Shown piece by piece: positions 25,601 through 36,719 of a stretch of DNA of 64,000 bases; within the stretch, counting starts at the first letter, position 1, and each line of letters starts with the position of its first letter. The DNA is taken from assembly GCF_030463535.1 (NCBI RefSeq), contig NC_132879.1, positions 34,764,925 through 34,828,924 on the forward strand, read 5' to 3'. The DNA comes from Salminus brasiliensis (taxonomy: Eukaryota > Chordata > Actinopteri > Characiformes > Bryconidae). Below the pieces are notes generated by a model, which worked only from the letters and a program-made list of their open reading frames with translations, was not told the DNA's origin and made no database searches. The translations under genes and the position numbers were made by a program.

Positions 25601-28600
25601 AGAAATACTGTAGATCCCAGAGCCTAGACTTGGTTTGAGCCACTAACTAATCAGACCTGCCATTTACTTCTGATGTAGCTTCTTTAAATGCATTTGATTG
25701 ATATTTGTGAGTAAGAATTTCAAATTGAACAGCAAATAAATGCAGTGTAAATGTGCTAGTGTTCATTTAGCCCACGAAGTGTAATAAAACTTTAAAACTT
25801 TAAACCTGTTCAATGGTCAGATAAATCAGTGACATCTTCTATCATCCAAGCACACCAAGAAACCCTGCTTTACAGAACTCACCCCAGAGTGACTGGACTC
25901 CAGGCAGCAAAGGCAGCTTATTTAGCTTTTGCACAGTGCTCAGTTGGAGAAGTCTAGAGCGAGAACACAGAGGGAGCGACGGGCGAGCTCAAGGAATTCC
26001 TGAGGAGTAACTGTAGGACTAGCGTCGATTACATCATCAGCCTGAGTTCAAGTTCAGGTCACAACTCTAATAAAGAACCAACCTGAGGTGACTAAGAACT
26101 GTAGTTAGCACTAAAACCTGAGCGTCAACGAAGCATTGCTCACATCACTGCGCCTAGGTAGCCTACATGCCTTGCAGCAATAGTTACTGTATAGTATGTT
26201 TATAGAAATCTATAGGTCTGGGGCTATAAGAGCAGGAGAGGCAAGACTTTCCCTGCAGCTGCAGATGTTCTCAAGACAAGACCATCAGTGAAGTGTTGAT
26301 TCAAATCACGTACATATTTAATATCAATACGAGATCACGTTCACAGTTTGTTAGAGGAACACCACACACACGCCAACGCACCAAGCACCAATCACACTGG
26401 GCCTGTGTGCACGAGTCAGTCTCCTGAATGAGGTGCTCCTCATGCGCGTGGCTGAGGTAATCCCGCGCACTCACGCGCAAACTATAAATACTGCTCCTCA
26501 CACACTCAACACTAAGGTCTCACTATAAATACTCTCCCAGCTTCACATCACATACCCCTGCCGTCTAGCCGGGGAGGGTGGAACCTAGACTGCTGCAGCT
26601 GTGTGTTTTACACATCACACAGAGCTGTGACTGATCGCACACTCATCAGGTCACAAACACTCGCCGCTGTCCTCGACTACAACCCCAAGACCAACAGCCC
26701 TCTCCTTCGCCGGCAGGGCACAAGCGCTGCCTGCTCCTTTAGCTGCACACCTGATATGGAAGCATGCCACGCGTCCCGTGGCCTGAAAGCAACGTATGCA
26801 AATCACATACATCCAATCTTCTGGAACATTCAAAGTTTGCTTTGCTGAGCAACATACCTTGGAGAAGGATTTGATTAAAAAAGGGACAGCTCAACTACAC
26901 GGGTAAAAACTAAAAAATAAAGTCATCTGATCCACCACAAAGACTGCAGCAACAAGAGGCTATGACTGATGTGGGTTAACTTCTGTTCAAAGCTATTCCC
27001 CCTCAGAACAGCAGAATGCCATTACCAGACGTCCCCTTATAGAACAAATGAACTTACATACTCCTAAGGCAGTAAATACTAGCACACTTACTGCCCTCTC
27101 CTGGAGTCTGACAGAGTTTGCCTGTACTGAACATGTGGACGACCCAATGACACTGAAAACCCCAGTTGCACTGGAATCAGCAGCTGCGGCCTTTTAAAAC
27201 ACATTTGCTGAACTTGGTGACTAAGAGTGACAAAAACAAAGACATTGGTTATTAGTTTTAAGTTTTCTAAGATTAAGTGATCGACTAGTGAATGTGCATA
27301 AACCATATTGATGGGAGACAACCCTTTTGTTTATATGAATAATCATTTAAAAAAAGATTTGCATCAGACAGATGTTTAGATTTAACCTATATTTTTCATC
27401 TTCATTTTTACCAGCTTACAAATGGGTTATTGATCACAGGGTTGTGGGTTCGATACCCACATCTACTAAGCTGCCACTGTTCGTCTGGTATACGTAGCTG
27501 GTAAGAGAAAGTAAAATGTAAATGGTGGTACTGAATTCCAATGCCCAGTTTCACCAGCTGTGTGCAAGTTCAAAAACATAGGCTAGTTGTTGTAAAGCAT
27601 TTACCAACATCTGGTTTACACATTACTAAGTCAAAACAGGTTGCACCATACAAACTTGTATGTACTAGAAGGAGCTGATAGCTACTTAATATTAACACCC
27701 ACCTCTAAGCAAGTGCAAGTTGTGCAGCAACCAAATTATGGCCAATTCAGAGTGCCTCAAGCTAAAATACAGAAATCTTTTGCAGTCAGGTGTTCAGAGA
27801 TATCAGTTCAAGTGAGATCAAATTATGCTAATAACCGATCTACTTTCTATCATTTTGGAGCACCAGTGTGTATCGCCTCCCGTCATTTCCCCACTGGGTC
27901 GGTGCATTATGTTGCAAGGGATTTTTTTTTTTTTTACAATGTGGCGTAAGAAGTCAGTACCGGTTGTCAGTCGTATTTCCACGGCAGGCTATACATTTTT
28001 TGTCTTCATGTAAAAGCAACATTGTTTACCTTGGTTGTAGAGTGTGCATTAGTTAGCTGTTACTAGTTAAGACTACATATGGATTTGCGGTGCAACAGGA
28101 TTTACTAAAGTAACTAAAGTCTTTACCAAGTTCTTAGTTAGCAATAGTTAGACACAAACTTAACAACAAATGTACACAGAACCAGTGAGACCCAGTCCAG
28201 AACAGCAGAATATATAGGCGTTTGCATTGGCAGAGAGGTATAAGAAAAACCTCAGATGTCCGCATCAGCCTACAATTCTTCATATCCAGGCATTGCTTTT
28301 ATATATTGTTTATATTTAAAAAAGAAAATACTGACCAGTAAACCATGCCACCATAAACAACATTCCCAAATTTACAAGACACTAAGTTCCCAAGCCATGC
28401 ACATTTTTGTGTTGTCCCAGCTCCAATAGCTCCCCACAACGGGCAATAAGCTGGGTCCAGATTTCCAAAAGCATCTTAGTATGAAATCATCTGGTAGAGA
28501 TGTTGTGATGCTAGCTTGGCCATTTAGGATACTGTGCTTGTGGCAAGATGCTTTCAGGACACTCAGGGCACATTAGTTGCATCTGATGTGCTGGGAGGCA

Positions 28601-31600
28601 GGGGATACCCCCAGACCGGAGTTGGAAACTACTGCACTAAGGCAATGATCGCACAGTTCTCTCAGAACCAGCAAGAGCCGATTCCTCAACACAGACACAC
28701 AAACAACACAGCATTCAACAAAACTCAAGCCGAAACAGACCCAAGTGTCCTCCGCTAAAGGATCTGGACAGCCTTAAGAATATCAATGACCTGCAACTCA
28801 CCCCATGCTGAACACTACAACAAACCGTCTCCTTCAAAGTTCTCCACAAACGTAGGACAATCCCGGAGCTTAACCTGCAACTCTAAATCTGCTGAGAAGC
28901 GAGAAATGCACCAGCAGTGGCAACGTCTCCTAAAAAGATGACTAGGGCGATAAAACAGGAGCAAAATGATGATTGTATCAGTAAGTCTTACTCCTAACAC
29001 ACACATTACACTGCATCCATCACTGTGGGTGTTTTAAAAGGAGAAGGCAGAGCCACGATTACGAGGCACAACTTCATACGAAAGGCCGGTTAGCATTTAG
29101 CCCAATCGTATATGATGGCCTTTGTGATGCACATGCCGAGCGCACGCCGCACACACATCACCCCGACCAAATCCATTAATATTTTCAGTACAATTCTGGG
29201 TCTGCTGTCTGGCAAGAACATCAAAGTCCTCACAGAGTGCGATCGTATAGGCTTAGGCTGGAGCGACACTGGAGGGGGAGAGAGAGAGACACAGAGAGAG
29301 GGGGAAAAAAAAAAAGGAGAAGTGCAAGTGTACACAATGCCCACAGCACAGAGCACATGCTCCGAGATAAATGCTCTCAACTTAAGACAGTACCAGAAAC
29401 AATCTTTACTTCAAATTTAAGTCACTGGGTTTTTTTTTTTTTTTTTTTTTGAGAGGCAGTTTATGCATCAGTCTATCTGCTTGAGGTTATGGGAGGTGCC
29501 ATTTGCCACCGTTTGTGGTCTACCTGACATCTTCCATGTAAACTTCTTCATGTAGCACAAAGAGGCCAAATACTTCTGCCTGTTCAAACAAGTGGACAAC
29601 TTCAGGAAGACTCCCTTCATTCAGGTGGTCCTGGTTTTAGGCCATCATGCTCAACAAACAAACAAAAAACAAACAAAACCTGGACTACAAAAGCTTAATA
29701 TCAATCCCATTCCCACAGCTTGAACCATGACCAAGTGATCAGTAAAGTAACCCCATGATTTACAGGCTCCCTGACAGTGGTAGAGCCAAGGCTATGTGCA
29801 TCCCAGCATCCCAGAATTAAAGGCAATTAACCCGCTTTCCGTGCGTTTCAGTACAAGCCCCGCACTGAAACGACAGCAGAAAGTAACAGTCGCGCTTGTT
29901 AGCGCATGGTTCAGCCAATGCCCCGTGAATGTCAAAGCACAACTCGAACAATTTGGGCCACTGTTGAAGTATTATTGCACTTTTTGCACCAAGTATGTGC
30001 TCTTGTTTCATCATCGCTATTGCAGCCGTGTAACGGCTTGGAGTTTGTCCACAGGTCTCCTCTCTTCTGTACATCAAAAATGACAGGACACAGACACCGA
30101 CATTTGATTTCCTCTGAGCCTCTCTGACCACCGCCTCGGCAGCTTTAGGCCTGAGCTCAGAGTTTCAGCTACACCTCTGCTGAACTGTTCACCCCCACAG
30201 AACGAGCGGTACCTCGCCGTGCCAATCTTAAAACAATCTAGAGTTCCATGAAAAGGGTTCGCAATCTGGTGGAGCCAAAATGTTCTGATGAGGAGGATAA
30301 TTTCCGAGAGCGTGCGCTCAAATAGTGTGACGGGATGCCGTAATTGATTCTGGCTCGTGCTCCTGACATGATTAAACAAAAACACTCTCCGATAGAGCTT
30401 TCGCAGTCCCTGGCTCTGGTGGCGTCTCTACATAAACCGCCGTGATAAGACCAGGGTTAAGACGGAGCAGTCTCTCGCTGCTGTAGGACGAGCTCTTACG
30501 GACAGAGGCAAATTCCCCTAGGCTGTGCATCCCTCACTTTTCTGCCACCTTAACGCCGCAGAGATGCTCCCCCGTTATCTCCACGGGGCTTTTTCTGAAC
30601 CGCTTGGAACACAAGTGCAGACAGAGGAACAGAACGTGTTGTGTGCTGAAGGGTAATTATACTGTAACCCCGCTGCATGGCAGGTGTAGCACAACTCCTG
30701 CGCTGCCAGCACACTTTCAGCCCTCCACTGCCAAGTCCCTCTCGCTCGTAACCTACTCAAACTGGAGAGCGATGAGAGCCTCGCGGCGGAAGGCACAGAG
30801 ACAGCCTCGGTTCTGGCCATGCCAGCCTTTGAGCCGGTCAGTTTACACTCCTGCGTTCTGGAGGGGGCTTCAGCAATTTCACCTGCACGTGCAAAAACGA
30901 GGCATATACAGCCCAAAAAATGAAAAATACATAAAGTCAAAAGGCCAGCTATTTAAAACATTTAAACAATGTGATCGTATAGGCATAGCACCTCTCTGAT
31001 GACCCATTTACTGACCACCGGAGTAATAACACTCACATTACCACATCTATTAAAAAGACATGGAGGGGGAAATCAATTTCTACTGGAAGACTGACTTACC
31101 ACCCACAAACCAGACCCATCATCCGCAGTCTAATCTCTCACCTGGCCAAACGATAACTTCACTAAATCCACTACTCCTGATGTTCAAAGTGAGCATTTAG
31201 CAGGAAAACAGAAATATATAGCCAGCAGCCATGTAGATGTCACGGTGTGTCAGGACTGGACGGCTGATGCTGCTCTAGGACTGTAAACAGAGCCCAAAGC
31301 ATCCATATGCTGAAAGGGTTCAGCACCTCAAACACACACCGGCTGTAGGAGACTGGAGAGTACCCACACACACACACACACACAGAGAGAGAGACTGAGA
31401 CTGAGACAAAGACCTGAGCTGAGCCTCATAAACAGAAAAAAAAAACCAAACAAACAAAACAAACTTTCCTGGAGCCGAAAAGAGAAAACTCGTAATCAGG
31501 GAGTAAAAGCCGAGGTGTGGAGCTGAGAGCGCCGGTGGCCCGTGGAGCGGCAGACCGTGCACACATGGCTGAGGAGGGAAACACACGCAGAGACTTACCG

Positions 31601-32828
31601 AAGGTAGTACTGTTTTAAAACAAAAGCAGCGTTGGAGCAACTCCTCGGGAAATTAAACTCCTCGCCAAGTTCAGACCACTGGTTTTTGTCAGAGACCTAC
31701 AAGAGAGAGAGAGAGAAAGCACAAAAAACACACATCTATGAGTCCGTGGACACCTACAGGCTCAAAAAGCTTGAGAGAAAGTCGGCATTTCTTCGATTTG
31801 ACAAGCACATGTGAGCTGATGAGCCGACCGTGCTCTCCTGCCCGCCTGCCTGCCTGCCCGCCCGGTCAACAGCTAGCTACCACCGTTTGAATCAGGCAGC
31901 CAGCTAACCACCGTTAGCAGTCCGGCTAACAGCACTTTTTTGAAAAACAAAAACCCGCTCGAGCCGCGATAGCGAGGCTCCCGCAGACCAAACTGCTCCC
32001 CGTGGACGAGAGCCGAGGCGGCGGAGGGCATTTGAGCTCGTCTGATGTAGTATTTACAGTGTTGAATAAAACAGGCCTGCCTGTGAGGCCTACGGTTTAG
32101 TCCTGAGCCACGAAGCCAAAGACGGGCTATGGCGAGTTACTAGCTTCCTCGAAGCGAGCGCGGTGGAAAAGCGCGGCCGAGAGCCGAGCCCCCGGTGCTG
32201 CCCGCCGGTAATCGATGTTTAGCCTCGGCCGCTGGTTTGGAGCCGCTCGCACTGCACTCACACTCCCCGGCAGAGCAGCAGAGCCGCTAACATCCCGGAC
32301 TTTCAATTCATACCCGCTCTCGCTCGCTCGCTCGCTCTCGCTCTCCCTCACACAGGCTTTACCACACAAGGCCATTTTATCGCCCCAAAACTCGGGCTGG
32401 AAATCGGAGAAAAACGCCAGCACCTCCGGCCCGAACCGGCGGCTCCGGGTGCCGGCGAAATGCCCCGCCGAGAGCTCCAGAGAGAGACATTTATGGGCAC
32501 TTTTGGGCGCACTCACCTTAGCGAATCCACCTAGAGAGACGACTCTCGAGTAGAGAGCGCCCAGATCCAGCTCCTTTCCACCCACCACCGGGACCTTTTT
32601 AAACGGCGATCTGAGGAGAGAGAAACACACACGGTTAGCCCCGAGACGGACTGGACGCTCCGGTCGGCGGCTGGACGACTTTAACAGCTTCAAGTTTTCT
32701 ATTTGGACGAATAAAAGGCATCCCCCCTCCTCTCACCCTCTGCTTTGGTGAAATTGCCGCAGCTCGTCCAGGAAAGCTAGTCCTTTCCTCCGCTGGTCGG
32801 GCAGGCTTTTTCCCGTCGAATTTGCCAT
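8988..32828 (-). CDS. arid2: arid2 (BAF200), complete gene of 21 coding exons
   Basis: DNA-binding subunit of the PBAF (SWI/SNF) chromatin remodeller in the nucleus. Exons, 5' to 3': 32828-32737, 32610-32517, 31696-31599, 24025-23892, 21196-20978, 20834-20767, 20663-20594, 20500-20250, 19874-19778, 19390-19181, 18951-18787, 18303-18228, 17843-17709, 17571-17366, 17282-14758, 12746-12580, 11981-11843, 11559-11477, 11103-10977, 10420-10329, 9099-8988. They sum to 5160 nt, or 1719 residues (about 1835 in human as I recall it). All junctions keep frame. Order: ARID (about 13-120), helical/ARM-like region (140-500), RFX-like domain (515-600), Pro/Gln-rich linker (640-1480), two C2H2 fingers (about 1527-1590), conserved C-terminus. 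All donors are GT except intron 17 (GC). An in-frame ATG directly precedes the chosen start; the MANSTGK start matches the family. The match to ARID2 is unambiguous; exact borders still need transcript proof. Confidence 0.95.
11353..11427. repeat. Long (TG)n microsatellite, (CA)n in the arid2 transcript
   Basis: About 75 bp of nearly pure TG with one A interruption at 11358. It sits in arid2 intron 18, about 50 nt downstream of the exon 18 donor. In the pre-mRNA it reads as CA repeats. Confidence 0.97.
11477..12746 (-). CDS. arid2: arid2 exons 16-18: paired C2H2 zinc fingers
   Basis: Exon 16 (12746-12580) ends in CLWQACKR and exon 17 (11981-11843) continues [16 protein letters not shown]. 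Together they give finger 1, C-x4-C-x12-H-x4-H. Exon 17 also encodes [20 protein letters not shown], and exon 18 (11559-11477) supplies DKHC to close finger 2, C-x4-C-x12-H-x4-H. The intron between exons 17 and 18 has a GC donor (CAG|GCAAGA). Exon 16 starts at a repeated CAG acceptor (TCAG|CAGCAG), so small acceptor shifts are possible. Exon 18 is 83 nt, so skipping it would shift the frame. Confidence 0.9.
12747..14757 (-). other. arid2 intron 15, no gene seen
   Basis: About 2 kb between exon 16 and the large exon. It is A/T-rich with short T tracts (for example 14160-14185). No coding frame with splice signals, no clear transposon ends and no RNA gene were recognised. Confidence 0.6.
14758..17282 (-). 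CDS. arid2: arid2 exon 15: 2525-nt Pro/Gln/Ser-rich exon
   Basis: One very large exon encodes residues 639-1480. It is low complexity, with a Gln/His block (about 16565-16630), a pure proline run (about 16235-16275) and many SPQP-type segments. Conserved islands include [47 protein letters not shown]-like and [15 protein letters not shown]. No catalytic motif. The + strand frame at 15320-16132 is only a shadow of this exon. The acceptor is TGCCAG before GCTTGCC; the donor is CCG|GTAAGA. Confidence 0.95.
17366..18303 (-). CDS. arid2: arid2 exons 12-14: RFX-like winged-helix domain
   Basis: Exon 12 (18303-18228) ends in GEKFTTQW. Exon 13 (17843-17709) encodes [20 protein letters not shown] and [17 protein letters not shown]. 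Exon 14 (17571-17366) begins [11 protein letters not shown]. This is the RFX-type DNA-binding fold typical of ARID2. Exon 14 ends with a short Gln run near 17435-17455. Confidence 0.92.
18693..18763. repeat. (AT)n/(AC)n compound microsatellite, arid2 intron 11
   Basis: A TA run near 18693-18714 passes into imperfect CATACA and then ACACAC up to about 18763, ending some 25 bp from the exon 11 donor at 18786. Confidence 0.9.
18787..21196 (-). CDS. arid2: arid2 exons 5-11: conserved helical (ARM-like) region
   Basis: Seven short exons separated by short introns encode about residues 140-499. Examples are [20 protein letters not shown] (exon 5), [20 protein letters not shown] (exon 8) and [20 protein letters not shown] (exon 10). 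This helical repeat region is highly conserved in ARID2 and is thought to dock in PBAF. Exon 9 to 10 joins as ...LKTRA-MEILG, where human has G at the junction; the junction is G|CC. Confidence 0.92.
21590..22050. mobile_element. Possible DNA-transposon-derived repeat, arid2 intron 4
   Basis: The segment starting ttaaagcaacaccatgtaga and containing cagcttcaaaatcatgctga resembles an interspersed repeat common in fish introns. No terminal repeat pair or target duplication could be matched, so class and limits are uncertain. Confidence 0.35.
22624..22655. repeat. Poly(A) tract, about 32 A
   Basis: Uninterrupted A run in arid2 intron 4, followed by cccctctaga. Possibly the tail of a retroposed sequence, but no recognisable element precedes it. 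Confidence 0.9.
23826..23845. repeat. G-homopolymer tract, arid2 intron 4
   Basis: G6-A-G13 run, about 45 bp from the exon 4 donor at 23891; on the transcript it is a C tract. Confidence 0.9.
23892..32828 (-). CDS. arid2: arid2 exons 1-4: N-terminus and ARID DNA-binding domain
   Basis: Exon 1 (32828-32737) encodes [20 protein letters not shown] and on to the start of the ARID fold. Exon 2 (32610-32517) encodes [20 protein letters not shown] and [11 protein letters not shown]. Exon 3 (31696-31599) encodes [20 protein letters not shown] and QYYLR. Exon 4 (24025-23892) completes the fold with [17 protein letters not shown]. These are the conserved ARID helices. Intron 3 is the longest, about 7.6 kb. 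Confidence 0.93.
24026..31598 (-). other. arid2 intron 3, about 7.6 kb
   Basis: Largest arid2 intron. It contains G tracts (24909-24932), a SINE fragment near 27417-27500, a T22 tract near 29431-29452, and CpG-richer sequence beyond about 30 kb. No additional exon, RNA gene or intact transposon was recognised. Small open frames here lack splice context or family resemblance. Confidence 0.6.
27417..27500 (+). mobile_element. tRNA-derived SINE fragment, + strand
   Basis: Contains a good RNA polymerase III B box (gggttcgatacccac at about 27447-27461) followed by atctactaagctgccactgt. The A box is missing, so this is a truncated SINE and not a tRNA gene. Confidence 0.55.
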
Positions 32829-33330
32829 CATTTCGGATCCTCAAAAGCGGTCAAAACCCGGACTGCTTCGCTTCCTAAGACGCCGGGGATCCCATGCTCC
32901 GGCGGCGCTCAGTCATTCGCGAGGCTGAGTGTTTAAAAAGTTAAAGAAACGGCGAAGGGAGAGCAGAGCGCCAGCTCGCTAATGAGGACTGTTGAGAGGA
33001 GCCACACAGAAAACAAACCCGATCCGAGCCCGCTCTAACTTCGGCCAAAACATCGGAATAGCGCTCGGATTCAGCGGCAAACCAGCGTTGCCATGGCACG
33101 AGATGGAAAAATGAAGACCGTGCTGGCTGCTGGACGTGTTCGTTTTGGAGTGGTTTTGACAGTGTGCTACAGACGCGGCGGCATACACACACTCTCTCAC
33201 ACACACACACTGTGAAGCGGGATCCAGTTCTCAGACAAAAAGACCCGAGCGAGGCCGCGGGCCCTGGCCGCTCTGCAGCGCCCCCGCGCCGCCCGCACAG
33301 GTAGTGCACCGGTCGAGGCGCCTCGGCGGA
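31850..33330 (-). promoter_or_regulatory. arid2: arid2 5' CpG-rich promoter and first exons
   Basis: CpG-dense sequence surrounds exons 1 and 2 (32517-32828) and extends upstream to about 33.3 kb, in contrast to A/T-rich flanks (33.6-34.0 kb). This is the expected CpG-island promoter of a housekeeping chromatin gene. The start site cannot be fixed by eye. The CTCG repeat at about 32319-32345 is inside it. Confidence 0.6.
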
Positions 33331-34043
33331 ACAATAGACAGACAGTGTTTTCTGTTTTTTTTTTGTTTTTTTTCCTCTCTCTTTTTTTCTTTCTGGTTTT
33401 TAGGGCTCATCTGAAACTTCCGAGATCCGTTAAAACAGAACAAAATGGAGAGCGTCTGTGGGGGAGGGGGGAGACACTTCATTCACACGACGAATAAAAA
33501 TACATGAGCCCCGGCAGAGGTTACAGCGCTGCTCCCTGTTCCCAAAAGACTCCCAAACAAACCTCGTGGAAAACACTGACTGAGGGCCAGTGTAACTAGC
33601 TACCTCCGATAAACAACAACAATAAATAACACAGCGAATATATAGCTATATATTTTTAAAAATATATATTTGATAATAATAAAACACAAAGAAGTTTAGA
33701 AAAATATGGTGGGAAATGGATTAAATAGGAACGAATTTAATAAAATACTATTGTTGCTATTATTATTATTATTATTGTGTACAAAGCTGTGTAATTAAAC
33801 ACAAATAATGAATGAATAAATCATGATAAATAAATAAAAGGTTATTATTTATGACAATTGTGATTATTTGTATCACATGATATTTGACACCTGGATTGAA
33901 CACATCACCCTAACCGTTTTAACTGTCGGCAGGAGCCTGAGAGGAGTGTGTAAACAAAGACCTGCAGAATTTGCAGCAGTCTGTAAGCGCTATTAATGTA
34001 ATATTCAGGGCTACGATTAATAAGAGGTTGTCCAACAAATTTA

Positions 34044-34047
<4 letters not shown>

Positions 34048-34080
<33 letters not shown>

Positions 34081-34142
34081 TAGGGGGGGGGCACGTAAAA
34101 TCTGTTGTAATGAGGTGAAGCGCCTCATCGGGGGGGGGGGGG
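34048..34142. repeat. (TA)n microsatellite followed by two G tracts
   Basis: TA run at about 34048-34080, then G9 at 34083-34091 and about G13 at 34130-34142. It separates the arid2 CpG region from the second GC-rich block. Confidence 0.9.
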
Positions 34143-34379
34143 AGAGAGAGAGACCTGCTCAGTTCTTAGAGAGGAACTTTTGGAGACTTGTGGACGGGGC
34201 TTCACGCTGTGGTGTTGTTCAGCAGGGTGTGCTCAGCGGGCTATTGAACAGTGAGTGCTGTCTGCTGGTGTAAGTGTAAATTGCCGCTGATCCCTGGTCT
34301 CCTCCTCGCTGCCAGGCGTGTATCTCTCTAACTGACGGCTTTACTACATTCAACCATTACACGCTCCCCTTTGAGCGGA

Positions 34380-35400
34380 GCGCGGTCTGTCACAAAATGG
34401 CGGAGCTCAACACCAAAGACCCCATTTTGTCACACCGACACGGCGGAGGACTCGACTAATAACGACTCCCGTCGAAGGAAGAAAAAAAAAAATCTGTGGT
34501 CGAGCGACTTTTGTGAAACGCGGACTGCGTTAGAGGAGCGTTAGCTGCAGCTAGCCCGCACCGGCGAGGCGCTCGACCTGCACGGAAACACGGCTGCTCA
34601 GCCGAAGCCCGGCGAGGCTGCAGTGAACTAGCCACCAGCTTCTCATTGCCCACAGCTCTGCAGCTCCACCTTAAGCAGTGCGTTTGTTACTGTCAGTAGA
34701 CGAGCAGTAAACGTGTGAGGAGAGTGTAACTGCCTCTGCGTTTAAGGTGGAACGGAGATGTTGAGTGAGGCTCGACTTTCGGCAGCTTAGCTGTAGCGCT
34801 GCTGTCTCAGCACACACACACACACACACAGAGCCTAATACGAGCTCGTTTCTGCGCCAAAAAAAAACAAAAACAAAACCTAAACAAACCTAAAAAACTA
34901 AGGAGTTAGTTAGCTAACATCCAGACCGAGCGCTTTAACTTAGCTAGCTAATTTATTCACTGCCAAATAAACCGCTTTTCGACATGAGCCTGTATGAGAT
35001 GGGGGCCGCGGAGTAAACACGCCTGTAAACCGTCGACGTTAGCTAGCCGGTGTTGTTAGCTGTTAGCTAGAGTTAGCATCTGTGATGCTAGACGGTCACT
35101 TCGCAAGCTAAGCTAGTTTAGCTAGCCTGCTTCGATGTCTTTCACTTTGGGCTGCAGTTCAGTTACAGCGTGACTTTCCGGACGTGCTCTGCCCTCTTGC
35201 TCTAGTTAGTAAGCATCTGAAGAAGTGAATACACTTCTTATTATTTCAGTATCTGGCAGATTAGCCATCCTGCTTTTATCTAGTCTGTAATCCGAGAGGG
35301 AGTCCGGGATGATGATGATGGTGGAAGCTGAACTCGGCGACCCGCCGGCACCATTAGACGGGCTGGTTGATCGTGAAGCAGGTAGCTGAAGCGCATTACT
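34380..35400 (+). promoter_or_regulatory. Second GC/CpG-rich block, possible divergent transcript
   Basis: GC-rich sequence about 1.6 kb upstream of the arid2 ATG. It contains a YY1-like initiator, AAAATGGCGG, at 34394-34403, whose ATG opens a 20-codon ORF (34397-34459). A 26-codon ORF starting with four Met lies at 35309-35389, with a good donor-like site CAG|GTAGCT at 381/382 of that block (35381/35382). No downstream + strand exon was recognised, so a coding gene is not supported. It could be an upstream-antisense or lncRNA promoter, or an alternative arid2 promoter. Confidence 0.4.
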
Positions 35401-36059
35401 GCTCGAGGACAGCTGGACACCTTCAGACCGAGCAGCGGCGCTCGACCCGCTCTCTCATTTCCCCTCTGCTGTGCTTCATTTCTTCATGTATTCAGAAAAG
35501 GACACAAATACAGCATATTGGGCGTTTGTTCATGTGTGTGCATTGTCTAATTCGCTTCGCCCATTAGCTAGCAACTACACCCCTGACCTTAAAATCTTAC
35601 AAAATGTCCATAATAATAATAATAATAAAAATAGGATGATGTAAAGTATCATTTGGCTGGATTTATATATACCTGATATCTATTACACGTTTTTTGAGTC
35701 TATTTATGTGTGATCTAGTGTCACTTGAACACTGGCTGTCACCGATCAGACAGTGTACAGTTTGCCTATCTGGAATAAATGGACAGAGACAGACAGTTGA
35801 GCAGATTAGCCCTGAACGTCCTCCGGGGAGTCATTAAGCAGCGGTGAGCAGCGCCCTCTAGAGCCCACACCCCCACACAACACACACGGAGAGCTCACAC
35901 TGCCCACTGCACCCACTACACTCGCTACAGCCACAACGCACAAATCTGCTGAGCTCAAGTGATCAACTGTTATTATTAATACATACATAACAATGAGGAT
36001 ACTAGCAATAAGCAGTCTGACAGCAGTCTTTCATTAAGAAAAAAATACTCTCAATTAAG

Positions 36060-36422
36060 TGTAAAATAAGATCAAATAAAATAATCCTTTATTAGTCCCA
36101 CAGTGAGGAAATTCTCAGTGTCACAGCAGAAAGAGACAGCAAGACACTCAGTTACAAAAAAAAAATGGTTAAATACTATGGACACCCAGAAAGTTATATT
36201 TGCACAAAGACCCTTTGCTCCTTTGTTCTGCCTTTAACCCATCTGTGCAGTGAACACACACAGTGACGGTGAGCACACATGCCCGGAGCGGTGGGCAGCC
36301 ATCACTGCTGCGCCCAGGGAGCGGAGAGAGGGTGGCGGGCAGCTTGCCGAGCCCAGGTATCAAACCCACTATCCCGTCATCAGTAGCCTGGAGCTCTAAC
36401 CACTGAGCCACCACTGCCCCCT
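36060..36422 (-). mobile_element. tRNA-derived SINE joined to a LINE-type 3' tail, - strand
   Basis: On the - strand it starts near 36422 with an A box (tggctcagtggttagag) and a B box (gggtttgatacc), then a body to about 36165. It continues as gtaactgagtgtcttgctgt...actaataaaggattat to about 36065. That last part is nearly the same as the LINE-like end at 47190-47300. It could be a SINE with a LINE-derived tail, or two neighbouring insertions. Confidence 0.6.
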
Positions 36423-36719
36423 ACAACACTTGTTATCTTGTGATCACAAGATAATAGTACAGAACTATGTAATTCATGCATGGCTTCATGCTTCGCTGTT
36501 CGCCGTGCCTCAGAGTAATGAGACTTGAGGAACAGTGCCATTGTCTGGGTTGCTACACTTCAGCCATATACAGCAAGCTTCAGCAAAGGACCTAAACAGA
36601 TTAGGTAAATGTAGATGTGTCCTAATACAGCATATGATGGCAAACTTGATTCAGTGAATTTCTACGTTCTTTTAACCAATGGCAAGCTGAGGCAATTTTC
36701 CCCGAACTGACATAAGAAA

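Noticed and set aside
27447-27461. Possible tRNA gene (perfect B box)
   Set aside because: No A box upstream; related SINE copies occur in the window.
29242-30985. Repeated 'gatcgtataggc' at about 29242 and 30973
   Set aside because: Only 12 bp shared, with unlike flanks. Probably chance; no element structure.
32127-32693. 188-codon - strand frame at the arid2 5' end
   Set aside because: Only the middle (exon 2, 32517-32610) is coding. The rest is intron read-through into CpG-rich promoter DNA.
34048-34080. Regularly spaced repeats as a CRISPR-like array
   Set aside because: It is a simple TA microsatellite in a vertebrate genome. No spacers or cas genes are present.
35309-35389. First exon of a new protein gene on the + strand
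   Set aside because: The ORF and donor are plausible, but no acceptor exon or known protein start could be matched. Kept only as a finding.
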